Below are positions 47,615-56,453 of a stretch of 64,000 bases of DNA, one piece after another. The translations under genes and the position numbers were made by a program. Every line of letters begins with the position of its first letter. Position 1 is the stretch's first letter. The notes under the pieces are model-generated. The model made no database searches. It was not told the DNA's origin and was given only the letters and a program-made list of their open reading frames with translations. The stretch is taken from contig NZ_CP025120.1 in assembly GCF_002838765.1 (NCBI RefSeq), positions 1,860,001 through 1,924,000 on the forward strand, written 5' to 3'. This DNA is from Kangiella profundi (GTDB lineage Bacteria; Pseudomonadota; Gammaproteobacteria; Enterobacterales; Kangiellaceae).

Positions 47615-47732
47615 TGCACTAGAATAGAAAAGTATAGTAAATCCTGGGGTAGCCATGACGCCCCTAAAAATTACTTTAGAATTAAAGTCGCATGATGGAA
47701 CCCGTCTTATGAATAAATGAAAAGAACAACAC

Positions 47733-48101
47733 ATGAACAAACACGAATATAGATTAACTTGGCTTTTTTTACTTTATGGGGTTATTGCAGTTGCCGTACT
47801 GACTTTTGGGTTACCCCATATCATGGAGCGATTTGCTGAAACAAACACTGCACTTTACTCAAAAGAGGTGTTAAGCCCGTTCCAGCTTATACTCCTATCA
47901 GCCATAATTTCTCATGCGCTTATCGTTTTTTTTGCAGGTGTTTATTCATTCATACAAAAAACAACCCAACACAATTTAAGTCTTATAGCTGCAATAAGCC
48001 TGCTAATCACGTTCCCTATTGGAACAGCTATCGGTATTTATTATTTATGGTATCGTTCAAAGAGCCATCAATTAAGTAACAGGCCACAATATAATCTCTA
48101 A
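47733..48101 (+). CDS. Hypothetical three-TM membrane protein
   Basis: This 122-residue protein has three hydrophobic segments (~9-30, 47-73, 83-107). It ends IGTAIGIYYLWYRSKSHQLS, a form often seen in small uncharacterised inner-membrane proteins. No family is recognised. It is 12 bases upstream of another membrane protein gene on the same strand, so the two are probably co-expressed. Confidence 0.62.
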   Translation: MNKHEYRLTWLFLLYGVIAVAVLTFGLPHIMERFAETNTALYSKEVLSPFQLILLSAIISHALIVFFAGVYSFIQKTTQHNLSLIAAISLLITFPIGTAIGIYYLWYRSKSHQLSNRPQYNL

Positions 48102-48113
48102 GAAGGAAAAAAA

Positions 48114-48665
48114 ATGATGACGCTTACTGATGCACAACAAAACATGCGACGTTCATACTACGGCGGTGCGCCAGGTGTGGTGTCTTCTGGTTTGATTTGG
48201 CTAATAGCTGGAGCGGTCACAGTTTATAGCACACCTAAATACGGAATTGCTGCGTTGATTATTGGCGGCATGTTTATTTTCCCGCTCTCCATCCTGATTT
48301 GTAAGCTTTTCGGTGCTTCTGGCAAACACGATAAAAATAATCCCTTGGGACCATTAGCGATGGAAGGTACTTTCTGGATGTTACTGTCGATACCGATTGC
48401 GTTTGCGGCATCGTTATATAAAGTTGAGTGGTTCTTCCCTGCTATGTTGTTAGTCATTGGTGGCCGTTACTTGACCTTTTCTACGCTTTACGGCATGAAA
48501 GTCTTTTGGTTTCTAGGTGGCGTGTTAATTGCTGCAGCTTTCGGACTGTATTACCTCAACCCTCCTGTTATGTTCGGAGCATTTGCTGGCGGCGCAATTG
48601 AGCTTGTATTCGGTAGCCTTATTTTTGCATCCTACAAACAGGAATTTGTGACATCTTCAAGCTGA
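48114..48665 (+). CDS. Hypothetical six-TM membrane protein
   Basis: This 183-residue hydrophobic protein has six predicted membrane segments. After TM2 a cytoplasmic loop reads FGASGKHDKNNPLGPLAMEGTFW. The N-terminal MTLTDAQQNMRRSYYGGAPGVVSSGLIW suggests a soluble start followed by the first helix. I recall similar uncharacterised bacterial proteins but cannot name a family with certainty. AAGGA lies upstream of ATG 48114. It is probably translated with the preceding three-TM protein. Confidence 0.68.
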   Translation: MMTLTDAQQNMRRSYYGGAPGVVSSGLIWLIAGAVTVYSTPKYGIAALIIGGMFIFPLSILICKLFGASGKHDKNNPLGPLAMEGTFWMLLSIPIAFAASLYKVEWFFPAMLLVIGGRYLTFSTLYGMKVFWFLGGVLIAAAFGLYYLNPPVMFGAFAGGAIELVFGSLIFASYKQEFVTSSS

Positions 48666-48713
48666 TTTGATATACCTGTAAATACTCAACACATAACTTA
48701 ATAAGAGAACACT

Positions 48714-48908
48714 ATGGATAACAAACAACCAGATCAGAATGATCAAAAGAAAGAACCGCAAACTTACGTTGGTGCCTTTATGGCTGTTGGGGTCGGTGTT
48801 GGCGCAGCATTAGGTGTAGCCTTAGACAATATTGCACTTGGCATTCCGATTGGCATTGCAATTGGTCTTGTTGTTGGTCTTGCCATAGATAAGAAGAAAA
48901 AAGGTTAA
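48714..48908 (+). CDS. Small glycine-rich membrane protein
   Basis: This 64-residue protein has a polar N-terminus (DNKQPDQNDQKKEPQ), two Gly-rich hydrophobic helices with GxxxG-like spacing (VGVGVGAALGVALDN and GIPIGIAIGLVVGLAID) and a Lys-rich tail. The AATAAGAGAACACT before the ATG gives a weak ribosome binding site. Pairs of Gly-rich helices like this are common in glycine-zipper-type small membrane proteins. Function is unknown. Confidence 0.68.
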   Translation: MDNKQPDQNDQKKEPQTYVGAFMAVGVGVGAALGVALDNIALGIPIGIAIGLVVGLAIDKKKKG

Positions 48909-48956
48909 ATGTTCTTATTGTCATATACTTAAGTTTAATTTTCTAAGGAGACTAGG

Positions 48957-49307
48957 ATGTACGTAGATGGATTTGTAGCAGCAGTACCGGAGGCCAATCG
49001 ACTGGCCTACAAGGAGCATGCTGAATACGCAGGTAACATTTTTAAAGAATATGGCGCGTTGAAAATTGTTGAGTGTTGGGCGGATGATGTTCCTGAAGGC
49101 AAAATCACTTCGTTTCCAATGGCGGTCAAATGCAAGGATGATGAAAGAGTTATTTTTTCTTGGGTTACCTGGCCTTCGAAAGAAGTTCGAGATAAAGGCT
49201 GGGAAGCTATAATGAAAGACCCGCGCCTCGACCCTGAAAAAAGCCCAATGCCATTTGATGGCAAAAGAATGATCTACGGTGGGTTTGATGTATTGCTGGA
49301 GCTGTAG
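48957..49307 (+). CDS. DUF1428 / YbaA-like protein
   Basis: This 116-residue cytoplasmic protein matches the DUF1428 (YbaA) family: MYVDGFVAAVPEANRLAYKEHA at the N-terminus, ALKIVECWADDVPEGKITSFPMAVKCKDDE in the middle, and MPFDGKRMIYGGFDVLLEL at the end. The fold is a ferredoxin-like dimeric alpha/beta barrel. Function is unknown. AAGGAG precedes ATG 48957. It ends at a strong terminator before map. Confidence 0.92.
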   Translation: MYVDGFVAAVPEANRLAYKEHAEYAGNIFKEYGALKIVECWADDVPEGKITSFPMAVKCKDDERVIFSWVTWPSKEVRDKGWEAIMKDPRLDPEKSPMPFDGKRMIYGGFDVLLEL

Positions 49308-49352
49308 AATCTGAAGATAAGTCTCGGCCTCTCTATACTTGACACACCGCAG

Positions 49353-49380
49353 AAACCGCCAATATTAACTGGCGGTTTTT
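49353..49380 (+). terminator. Terminator after the DUF1428 gene
   Basis: AAACCGCCA, an 8-base loop and TGGCGGTTT, followed by TT, form a stem with a U-tract 46 bases past the stop at 49307. It separates the small-gene group from map. Confidence 0.85.
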
Positions 49381-49503
49381 ACTATCCAGTTTCCCTTGTT
49401 TCCTACAATTCGTTAGAATAGAGCGCAAATTACGAGTTACCGTTTCAGCTTTCACTAACCCCTTGAATAGTAAGGCTTTGTGAGAGCATCATTTGGGCAG
49501 AAG

Positions 49504-50340
49504 ATGACGATTACTATTAAAACTCCTGAAGAAATTGAAAAAATGCGCGTTGCCGGGCGTCTGGCAGCGGAAGTACTGGAAATGATCGGTGAGCACGTCA
49601 AGAAAGGCGTGACTACCGAAGAACTCAATGACATCTGTCATGAGCATATCGTTAAGGTGCAGGGCTGTTACCCTGCGCCCCTATACTACGGTGGCTCACC
49701 CTACCCTGTTACTTTAGATGAAAACGGCCAGCCAACGGCTCCTGTGCGCAATGGTGGTTTCCCTAAATCAGTCTGTACTTCGGTTAATGATGTGGTCTGC
49801 CACGGTATTCCGAGTAAGAAACCTCTGCGTAATGGCGATATCGTCAATATTGACGTGACCGTGATTAAAGATGGCTACCACGGCGATACCAGCAAGATGT
49901 TCGTAGTTGGCGAGCCTACGCCGCAGGCAAAAAAATTAATCGACACCACCCAGGAAGCTCTTTATCTGGCTATTGACATGGTCAAGCCTGGCGTAAAACT
50001 GGGCGATATAGGTGCAGCGATTCAGAAGTATGCCGAAGGAAAAGGCTATTCTATCGTGCGAGAATATTGCGGACACGGCATTGGCGCTACCTTCCATGAA
50101 GAACCACAGGTCACGCATTACGGCCGTCCTGGTACCGGCGTTGAGCTAAAAGAAGGCATGACCTTCACCATTGAGCCAATGGTAAATGCTGGCAAACGAT
50201 TCGTTAAACACCATAAAAAAGATGGCTGGACAGTAATGACCAAAGACAAGTCATTGTCAGCGCAATGGGAACATACTTTATTGGTTACTGCTGACGGAGT
50301 TGAGGTATTAACTCGCCGTAGCGAAGAGCCTTTCAAATAA
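49504..50340 (+). CDS. map: Methionine aminopeptidase type I
   Basis: From ATG 49504 this gives 278 residues, matching the family start (ITIKTPEEIEKMRVAGRLAAEVLEMI); an in-frame GTG eight codons upstream is rejected on homology. Metal ligands are visible in VNIDVTVIKDGYHGDTSKMF (two Asp), YCGHGIGATFHEEP (His), MTFTIEPMV (Glu) and SAQWEHTLLV (Glu). It removes the initiator Met from nascent proteins. Between IVKVQG and GGFPKSVC there are ~20 extra residues (SPYPVTLDENGQPTAPVRN) compared with E. coli Map. glnD follows after 3 bases. Confidence 0.96.
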   Translation: MTITIKTPEEIEKMRVAGRLAAEVLEMIGEHVKKGVTTEELNDICHEHIVKVQGCYPAPLYYGGSPYPVTLDENGQPTAPVRNGGFPKSVCTSVNDVVCHGIPSKKPLRNGDIVNIDVTVIKDGYHGDTSKMFVVGEPTPQAKKLIDTTQEALYLAIDMVKPGVKLGDIGAAIQKYAEGKGYSIVREYCGHGIGATFHEEPQVTHYGRPGTGVELKEGMTFTIEPMVNAGKRFVKHHKKDGWTVMTKDKSLSAQWEHTLLVTADGVEVLTRRSEEPFK

Positions 50341-50343
50341 ATC

Positions 50344-52992
50344 GTGGCCAGTCCTGATAAATACAATTACCTACCGAAAGCAGCAGAGCTATTTAAAGGA
50401 AGCGATGCCAGCGATCCAGTAGCACGCCTTAAAAGCTATAAAGGCTACTTACAGGCTGGTCTTGATGCGCTGGTTAGGCAATTCCAGAAAGGCACCAGTA
50501 TTAACCAGCTTTTGAAAGCTCGCAGTGCTCTGCTCGATCACATCCTGATTTCCAGTTGGCAACAGTTTCAGGTCAATGGCCATTCGGCTTTAGTTGCGGT
50601 AGGTGGCTATGGTCGAGAAGAATTACAGCCCTACTCGGATCTCGACATCCTGGTTCTATTAAGCGAAGACTCTAATTCTGAACACACTCAGGAACTGGAG
50701 TCATGGCTTGCGTTTCTATGGGATATTGGCCTGGAAGTGGGTCACAGTGTTAGAACGGTCAGCCAATGCGAAGAGCTTGCACGTACCGATATCTCAGTAG
50801 CAACCAATTTGATTGAATCACGATTCCTGTGCGGTGAAAATAATCTGTTCAAAGATTTGCTAAGAGTCGTTAAATCAGACACTTTCTGGCCCTCGGAGCA
50901 ATTTTTCAGAGCCAAGGTCAGCGAGCAGCGTGCTCGCCATGCTAAGTTCAAGGACACTTCCTTTAACCTTGAGCCGAATATCAAATCTAATCCGGGTGGA
51001 CTGCGTGATTTACAGGTGATGCAGTGGATTACGCTCAAACATTTTAAAACTAGCAGTTTGCATGACCTGATTGCACATGGCATTTTCACTCGTCGCGAAT
51101 ATAAAAGTCTGATTAATCACCAGCAGTACTTAAACCGTGTTCGATTTGCATTACACGTACTGTGTGACAAGCGGGAAGATCGGCTTTTATTTGAGCATCA
51201 GAAAAAAGTCGCAGAGTGGCTTGGTTACGAAGATGATGACCATAAGCTTGCGGTTGAGCATATGATGCAGCGTTATTATCGCGCTGTTATGTCGATTCGA
51301 AATTTGAACGAACTATTCATTCAGGTTTTTGAACAGGAACACTTGCGCCCAGACGAGCGTCAGAAAGTCATTGATCTTGATGATGATTTTTATATCTACA
51401 AAGGTCGCATTGGGGCCAACGATCCCGACCTGTTTTATAAGAAGCCTCACTGCCTGATCAAAATTTTCCGTCATATTTCACTGCATCCTGAGATTCATGA
51501 AATCGAAGCTCGTACGTTGCGGATCATTCGCTCCAGTCAGCAAATCGTTAATGAGCAATATCGTAACGATCCGATAAACATCAGCTTCTTCAAAGAGTTT
51601 TTATCAACCAAGCAATTAACCAGTCGTGGTTTTGCTTTAATGAAGCGCACCAATATTCTTGGCTCCCTGATTCCTCTTTTTGCCAAGATTGAAGGACAGA
51701 TGCAGTTTGATCTGTTTCATGCCTACACGGTTGATGAGCACACTTTATTTCTACTTCGCCACATTATTCGCTACAACAAGCCAGAGTTTCAGCAGGAATT
51801 TCCTCTGTGCAGTAAGATTATGAAAACCTTGGTCGATCCTACACCGCTTTATCTGGCCGCCATTTTTCATGATATTGGCAAAGGTCGAGGTGGCGATCAC
51901 TCTGAACTTGGGGCCATTGATGCGCTCGAATACACACAAAGTATCGGCCTTGAGCCTCATATCTGCGAACTGGTGTCATGGCTGGTCAAAAACCATCTAA
52001 TTATGTCACTGGTTGCTCAACGCAAAGATATTAGCGATCCGAACATTATCGAAACCTTTGCCAAGCAGATACCATCCATTCTGCATCTTGAATTGCTTTA
52101 TGTATTAACGGTTTCCGATATTCGTGCAACCAACCCAACACTATGGAACTCTTGGAAAGAGTCATTGCTGAAAGAATTGTTTTTAGCCACCAAGCAGTAT
52201 CTGACTCAATCCACACCTCGCGCCAACCAAAGCGAAATGGTACAGGATACTCGCCAGCAGGTGCTGGAACAGTTTGGTAAGGTTGGCGACTCCATTGAGC
52301 CAATTCGAGAGTTGCTTGAAGAGCTTGGTGATGAATATTTGTTGCGTTACCACCCTGAGCAAATTATCTGGCAAACCGAACAGTTGATGTCGCAACCTGA
52401 ACTTCCTTACGTTGCAATTAAGAATCACCGTTCACAGGCTGGCACCGAAGTATTTATCGCGATTGAGGATCAACGAGACCTGTTTGCCGCAATTACCGCC
52501 CTACTTAGTCAGAATCACCTGAATATTCAAGCTGCAACCTTATACACGTCGCCCAAGGGGTTATGCCTGGATACTTTCATTGTGCTTGATGAGCAAGGTC
52601 ATCCTCTTTCTTATGAGCGACGTATTCAGGAAATTCGAGACAATCTAATTGATGGTCTGTCCGATCTCGAACACCGTAAACTCGACGTTACTCGCGCTGT
52701 TCCAAGCCGCCTGAAACATTTCAATGTCAAAACTCGTATAGCTTTTAGTTATGACGAAAAATCCAATTTGACCACATTGGAAATTACCGCTTTGGATCGC
52801 CCTGCACTTTTGGCAAAATTGGGGCAGGCCTTTATGGACTGCGAGTTAAAAGTCCACTCGGCCAAGATTGTGACCCTCGGTGAACGAGTTGAAGATACCT
52901 TTACCTTGAGTCGTCGTAATAATCAGCCTCTAAAAGATAAGGCTGAACTCAAACAAGTTAAGCAAAAAATATTAGAAGCCATTGCCGGCTAA
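50344..52992 (+). CDS. glnD: Bifunctional uridylyltransferase/uridylyl-removing enzyme GlnD
   Basis: This 882-residue sensor of glutamine uridylylates PII proteins under nitrogen limitation and reverses this in excess. The nucleotidyltransferase domain shows VAVGGYGREELQPYSDLDILVL. The HD hydrolase domain shows AIFHDIGKGRGGDHSELGA with a downstream KNHLIMS. Two C-terminal ACT domains, beginning FIAIEDQRDLFAAITALL and ITALDRPALLAKLG, bind glutamine. Start is GTG 50344, three bases after map; the binding site is weak, which suggests coupling to map translation. Confidence 0.97.
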   Translation: MASPDKYNYLPKAAELFKGSDASDPVARLKSYKGYLQAGLDALVRQFQKGTSINQLLKARSALLDHILISSWQQFQVNGHSALVAVGGYGREELQPYSDLDILVLLSEDSNSEHTQELESWLAFLWDIGLEVGHSVRTVSQCEELARTDISVATNLIESRFLCGENNLFKDLLRVVKSDTFWPSEQFFRAKVSEQRARHAKFKDTSFNLEPNIKSNPGGLRDLQVMQWITLKHFKTSSLHDLIAHGIFTRREYKSLINHQQYLNRVRFALHVLCDKREDRLLFEHQKKVAEWLGYEDDDHKLAVEHMMQRYYRAVMSIRNLNELFIQVFEQEHLRPDERQKVIDLDDDFYIYKGRIGANDPDLFYKKPHCLIKIFRHISLHPEIHEIEARTLRIIRSSQQIVNEQYRNDPINISFFKEFLSTKQLTSRGFALMKRTNILGSLIPLFAKIEGQMQFDLFHAYTVDEHTLFLLRHIIRYNKPEFQQEFPLCSKIMKTLVDPTPLYLAAIFHDIGKGRGGDHSELGAIDALEYTQSIGLEPHICELVSWLVKNHLIMSLVAQRKDISDPNIIETFAKQIPSILHLELLYVLTVSDIRATNPTLWNSWKESLLKELFLATKQYLTQSTPRANQSEMVQDTRQQVLEQFGKVGDSIEPIRELLEELGDEYLLRYHPEQIIWQTEQLMSQPELPYVAIKNHRSQAGTEVFIAIEDQRDLFAAITALLSQNHLNIQAATLYTSPKGLCLDTFIVLDEQGHPLSYERRIQEIRDNLIDGLSDLEHRKLDVTRAVPSRLKHFNVKTRIAFSYDEKSNLTTLEITALDRPALLAKLGQAFMDCELKVHSAKIVTLGERVEDTFTLSRRNNQPLKDKAELKQVKQKILEAIAG

Positions 52993-53028
52993 TTGATTAA
53001 AACCTTCAGATTGTAAAAGAGAAATCCT

Positions 53029-53853
53029 ATGTCATTACAAACTACTATTGAACAAGCTTTTGAAAATCGCGATCAATTATCGCCAGCTTCAGCACCACAT
53101 GAAATTAAAGATGCAGTAGGCGAAGCACTAAACCTGCTCGACTCAGGTAAAGCTCGAGTTGCTGAAAAGATTGACGGCGACTGGGTTGTTCATCAATGGC
53201 TAAAAAAAGCTGTACTCCTATCATTTCGTTTGAATGACAATAAAGTGATTGATACTGGTCTTGCTCAGTTCTATGACAAGGTTCCGATGAAATATCAGAA
53301 TATGACTGAAGAAGAATTCAAGGCCGGCGGTACGCGAGTTGTTCCGCATGCCATTGCACGTCATGGCTCTTTTATTGCTAAAAATGTTGTCTTGATGCCA
53401 AGCTATACTAACATTGGTGCTTACATCGATGAAGGCGCCATGATTGACACCTGGGCGACAGTAGGTTCTTGCGCGCAAATTGGTAAAAACGTACACCTTT
53501 CCGGAGGCGCTGGCATCGGTGGTGTCTTAGAGCCATTGCAAGCTGGGCCTACCATTATTGAAGATAACTGCTTTATCGGCGCACGCTCTGAAGTTGTCGA
53601 AGGCGTTATTGTTGAAGAAGGCTCTGTACTTTCTATGGGCGTTTTCCTGGGTCAAAGTACAAAAATCTATAACCGCCTGACCGATGAAGTAACTTACGGT
53701 CGCGTTCCAGCTGGCTCTGTTGTTGTACCGGGCAGCCTACCGTCAGATTGTGGAAAATATAATCTGAATTGCGCGGTTATCGTGAAGCAAGTTGATGCCA
53801 AAACTCGAGCTAAAACCAGCATCAATGACCTTTTACGCATGGATAAATTTTAA
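53029..53853 (+). CDS. dapD: 2,3,4,5-tetrahydropyridine-2,6-dicarboxylate N-succinyltransferase
   Basis: This 274-residue hexapeptide-repeat acyltransferase succinylates tetrahydrodipicolinate in the DAP/lysine pathway. An N-terminal helical domain ([28 protein letters not shown]) is followed by the beta-helix ([47 protein letters not shown]) and [15 protein letters not shown]. The length equals E. coli DapD. It lies between glnD and the arsC/dapE pair, so DAP synthesis genes are clustered. Confidence 0.97.
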   Translation: MSLQTTIEQAFENRDQLSPASAPHEIKDAVGEALNLLDSGKARVAEKIDGDWVVHQWLKKAVLLSFRLNDNKVIDTGLAQFYDKVPMKYQNMTEEEFKAGGTRVVPHAIARHGSFIAKNVVLMPSYTNIGAYIDEGAMIDTWATVGSCAQIGKNVHLSGGAGIGGVLEPLQAGPTIIEDNCFIGARSEVVEGVIVEEGSVLSMGVFLGQSTKIYNRLTDEVTYGRVPAGSVVVPGSLPSDCGKYNLNCAVIVKQVDAKTRAKTSINDLLRMDKF

Positions 53854-53864
53854 GGGGCCAGCTT

Positions 53865-54230
53865 ATGAGTCAGACAATCAAAATCTATGGCATCCCAAAT
53901 TGTGATACTGTGCGTAAGGCGGTTAAATGGCTTGAAGCTAACGATATTAACCATGAGTTTATCGACTATCGTAAGAATCCTTTACCGAGGAAAGAAATTG
54001 AGAGCTGGGATAAGGCCATTGGTTGGGAGACTTTTTTGAATAAGAGAAGTACCGCTTGGAAACCTCTTGAGCAGCCAGTGAAAGATAATATCGATCGTGA
54101 CTCAGCTCTGGAGCTAATGCTGGATAAAGTTACTCTTATCAAGCGTCCTGTTCTGGTCTTAAAAGATGGTAACAAACTTGATGTTCATCTGGGTTTTAAA
54201 CCCGAACAATATCAAGCGATTTTCAACTAA
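53865..54230 (+). CDS. ArsC-family protein, YffB-like (Spx/MgsR type fold)
   Basis: This 121-residue thioredoxin-fold protein is of the ArsC/Spx superfamily. The N-terminal motif is IYGIPNCDTVRKAVKWLE with one Cys (CDTV rather than CxxC). The C-terminal TLIKRPVLVLKDGNKLDVHLGFKPEQY has the family KRP segment, and KRSTAWKPL matches the STTWR-like region. YffB lies directly before dapE in E. coli too. It is probably a thiol-based reductase or regulator rather than a true arsenate reductase; its link to DapE is unexplained. Confidence 0.9.
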   Translation: MSQTIKIYGIPNCDTVRKAVKWLEANDINHEFIDYRKNPLPRKEIESWDKAIGWETFLNKRSTAWKPLEQPVKDNIDRDSALELMLDKVTLIKRPVLVLKDGNKLDVHLGFKPEQYQAIFN

Positions 54231-54242
54231 AGAGATTGTCTT

Positions 54243-55388
54243 ATGAGCGAAACGCTGACACTCAGTAAAGATCTTATCAATCGACCTTCGGTGACTCCGG
54301 AAGATGCTGGTTGTCAGCAAATGATGATGCAATATCTTGAAGCTCTCGATTTCAATAATGAAATTATGAACTTTGAAGATACCAGTAACTTCTGGTCATT
54401 ACGACAGGGCAAAACAGAAGGCCCAGTTTTTGTTTTCGCTGGTCACACCGATGTAGTTCCTGCTGGACCATTAGAAAACTGGCACACTCCTCCCTTTAAA
54501 GCCACAGAAAAGGAAGGCTATCTGTATGGGCGTGGTGCTTCTGATATGAAATCCAGTTTGGCTGCCATGCTGGTTGCAACTAAACGTTTCGTTAAGGATT
54601 ACCCAGAACACAATGGTTCGATTGGTTTTCTGATTACCAGTGACGAAGAAGGCCCTTTTATTAATGGCACGGTTCGAGTGATTGAAGAACTGATGAAGCG
54701 CAATCAACCGCTTGATTATTGCGTGGTGGGTGAACCGTCCAGCAGCGAACAGTTTGGTGATGTCATAAAGAACGGGCGGCGTGGCTCATTAACTGGATTC
54801 TTAACCATCAAGGGCACGCAAGGTCATGTGGCCTATCCCCATCTGGCAGATAATGCTATTCATAAGTCGCTTAAGGCACTGGATGAGTTGGCACATACCG
54901 AGTGGGATCAGGGTAACGAATTCTTCCCAGCAACCAGTTTCCAGATTGCCATTATAAAAGCCGGTACTGCTGGTAATGTGATTCCAGGCGAAAAATACGT
55001 CGAATTTAATTTCCGCTATTCTACAGAAACCACTCACCAAGAATTGCAACAGAAAGTCACTGCTCTTCTGGATAAATACAACCTTGAGTACGACCTTACC
55101 TGGAAACTCAATGGCGAACCTTTTTTGACTGACCATGGCCATTTACTAACAGCAGCCCGTAATGCTATCAGGGCAGTTTGCCAAATCAACACCGCACCAC
55201 TTACAACTGGTGGCACTTCTGATGGCCGCTTTATCGCCAAAACCGGTGCAGAAATTGTAGAAATTGGTCCGGTCAATAAAACCATTCATCAAATCAACGA
55301 GTGCGTTAAGATTGAAGACCTCGATAAACTCACTGAAGTCTATTATCAAATTCTGGTAGAGTTATTGGCAACGCCAAAGACTTTATAA
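54243..55388 (+). CDS. dapE: Succinyl-diaminopimelate desuccinylase
   Basis: This 381-residue M20 zinc enzyme hydrolyses N-succinyl-LL-DAP. H68-T-D70 ([12 protein letters not shown]), D101 ([10 protein letters not shown]), E135-E136 (TSDEEGPF), the Glu of VVGEPSSSE and the His of NKTIHQINE are the metal and catalytic residues. [11 protein letters not shown] is canonical. Operon context with dapD and yffB-type genes marks this as the housekeeping copy. The paralog at 3073-4272 is more divergent. Confidence 0.97.
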   Translation: MSETLTLSKDLINRPSVTPEDAGCQQMMMQYLEALDFNNEIMNFEDTSNFWSLRQGKTEGPVFVFAGHTDVVPAGPLENWHTPPFKATEKEGYLYGRGASDMKSSLAAMLVATKRFVKDYPEHNGSIGFLITSDEEGPFINGTVRVIEELMKRNQPLDYCVVGEPSSSEQFGDVIKNGRRGSLTGFLTIKGTQGHVAYPHLADNAIHKSLKALDELAHTEWDQGNEFFPATSFQIAIIKAGTAGNVIPGEKYVEFNFRYSTETTHQELQQKVTALLDKYNLEYDLTWKLNGEPFLTDHGHLLTAARNAIRAVCQINTAPLTTGGTSDGRFIAKTGAEIVEIGPVNKTIHQINECVKIEDLDKLTEVYYQILVELLATPKTL

Positions 55389-55409
55389 TCAACAAAACCA
55401 AGGTTCTTT

Positions 55410-56120
55410 ATGCACTCTTCTATGATGACAGCAGAACAGATTATCGGTCTGAATCAGGATCATCTGCTGCATATCGCTGACAACAGTGAATTGCTGGGCC
55501 AAAAGTTTCAATGTCATCACGAAGCCTTAGTGCCTATTGCAAAGCTCATTCGACGTTCCGAACAGGATGGCATTCCTATGCGTATCATTAGCAGCTATCG
55601 CTCGTTCGAACATCAGCTAACTATCTGGAATAAAAAATATTATCAGGAAGTAACACTGAATCTGCGCGACGGTTCCACTGTCAACTCTCAGGATCTTGAT
55701 GGGCAGGAAAGAGTCAACGCCATACTTCACTATTCAGCATTACCTGGAGCCAGCCGACACCATTGGGGAACTGACTTTGATGTGTTTGACGCAAGTGCCA
55801 TTGACATGGGACATGACGTCGAACTTACTGAACAGGAGTTTGCTAAGCAAGGGCCATGCGCGAGTCTCAACGATTGGCTCGAAGACCATTTAAGTGAGTA
55901 CCAGTTTTTCAAACCTTACGCACAGGATATTGGCGGTGTAGCCTGCGAGCCTTGGCATATCAGTTATCAGCCGATTGCTGATAAAGCACTGGAAGAATTT
56001 CCCCTAGAGCTTTTAAGACAGACATTAGAACAATCTGACATAGGTGGAAAACAGTTCATTATGCCCAAGCTTGATGCTCTGGTGCGTAAATATGTTATGA
56101 AAATCTGCAAGGCCGAGTAG
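55410..56120 (+). CDS. M15-family D-alanyl-D-alanine carboxypeptidase (VanY/DdcY-like)
   Basis: This 236-residue protein has an M15B zinc peptidase domain. ISSYRSFEHQLTIWNKKY is the substrate Arg region, SRHHWGTDFDVFD carries the His and Asp zinc ligands, and ACEPWHISYQP carries the catalytic Glu and third His. Members trim the terminal D-Ala of muropeptides. No signal peptide is seen from ATG 55410, which suggests a cytoplasmic role in recycling or an unrecognised export route. It lies 21 bases after dapE, whose product leads to DAP for the same peptides. Confidence 0.88.
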   Translation: MHSSMMTAEQIIGLNQDHLLHIADNSELLGQKFQCHHEALVPIAKLIRRSEQDGIPMRIISSYRSFEHQLTIWNKKYYQEVTLNLRDGSTVNSQDLDGQERVNAILHYSALPGASRHHWGTDFDVFDASAIDMGHDVELTEQEFAKQGPCASLNDWLEDHLSEYQFFKPYAQDIGGVACEPWHISYQPIADKALEEFPLELLRQTLEQSDIGGKQFIMPKLDALVRKYVMKICKAE

Positions 56121-56152
56121 GTATAGAAAAAACTAACCAAGCGAGGTACAGG

Positions 56153-56413
56153 ATGTTAAAAGCATTAGCGGTAACCTTTATCATTTTTGCCATACTGTTT
56201 TCTGGCATCATAGCTCTGAAACGCTCAGCCAGTCACTGGAAGGTTCCGAAAGGTGTTAAACCACAGCCATACGATAATGACCGCCAGGAAAATGATGACA
56301 AAAAGAATGAGGATGATTCAAGCAATGACGACCAAAAAGAAACACCTCAGTTAACTGATCAATCCAAAACATCAAACAACGAACAGAATACTGAAACAAA
56401 ATACAAAGAATAA
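56153..56413 (+). CDS. Small single-TM protein, DUF2897-like
   Basis: This 86-residue protein has one N-terminal membrane helix (LKALAVTFIIFAILFSGIIAL), then RSASHWKVPKGVKPQPYD, then an extremely polar Asp/Asn/Lys/Glu-rich tail. The helix followed by a KRSA-x4-VPKG-like segment resembles DUF2897 proteins. The tail is probably disordered. GCGAGGTACAGG precedes the ATG. Function unknown. Confidence 0.7.
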   Translation: MLKALAVTFIIFAILFSGIIALKRSASHWKVPKGVKPQPYDNDRQENDDKKNEDDSSNDDQKETPQLTDQSKTSNNEQNTETKYKE

Positions 56414-56453
56414 ACCTCAGTCAACTCGCTTAACTTAATGGGGGCGTTAAGCA

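Noticed and set aside
49390-49419. Promoter for map (TTTCCC / TAGAAT)
   Set aside because: The -10 is acceptable but the -35 is very poor at 18 bases, so it was not listed.
53865-54230. True arsenate reductase ArsC
   Set aside because: The fold matches, but the conserved context before dapE and the KRP segment fit the YffB/Spx-like branch, and no ars genes are present.
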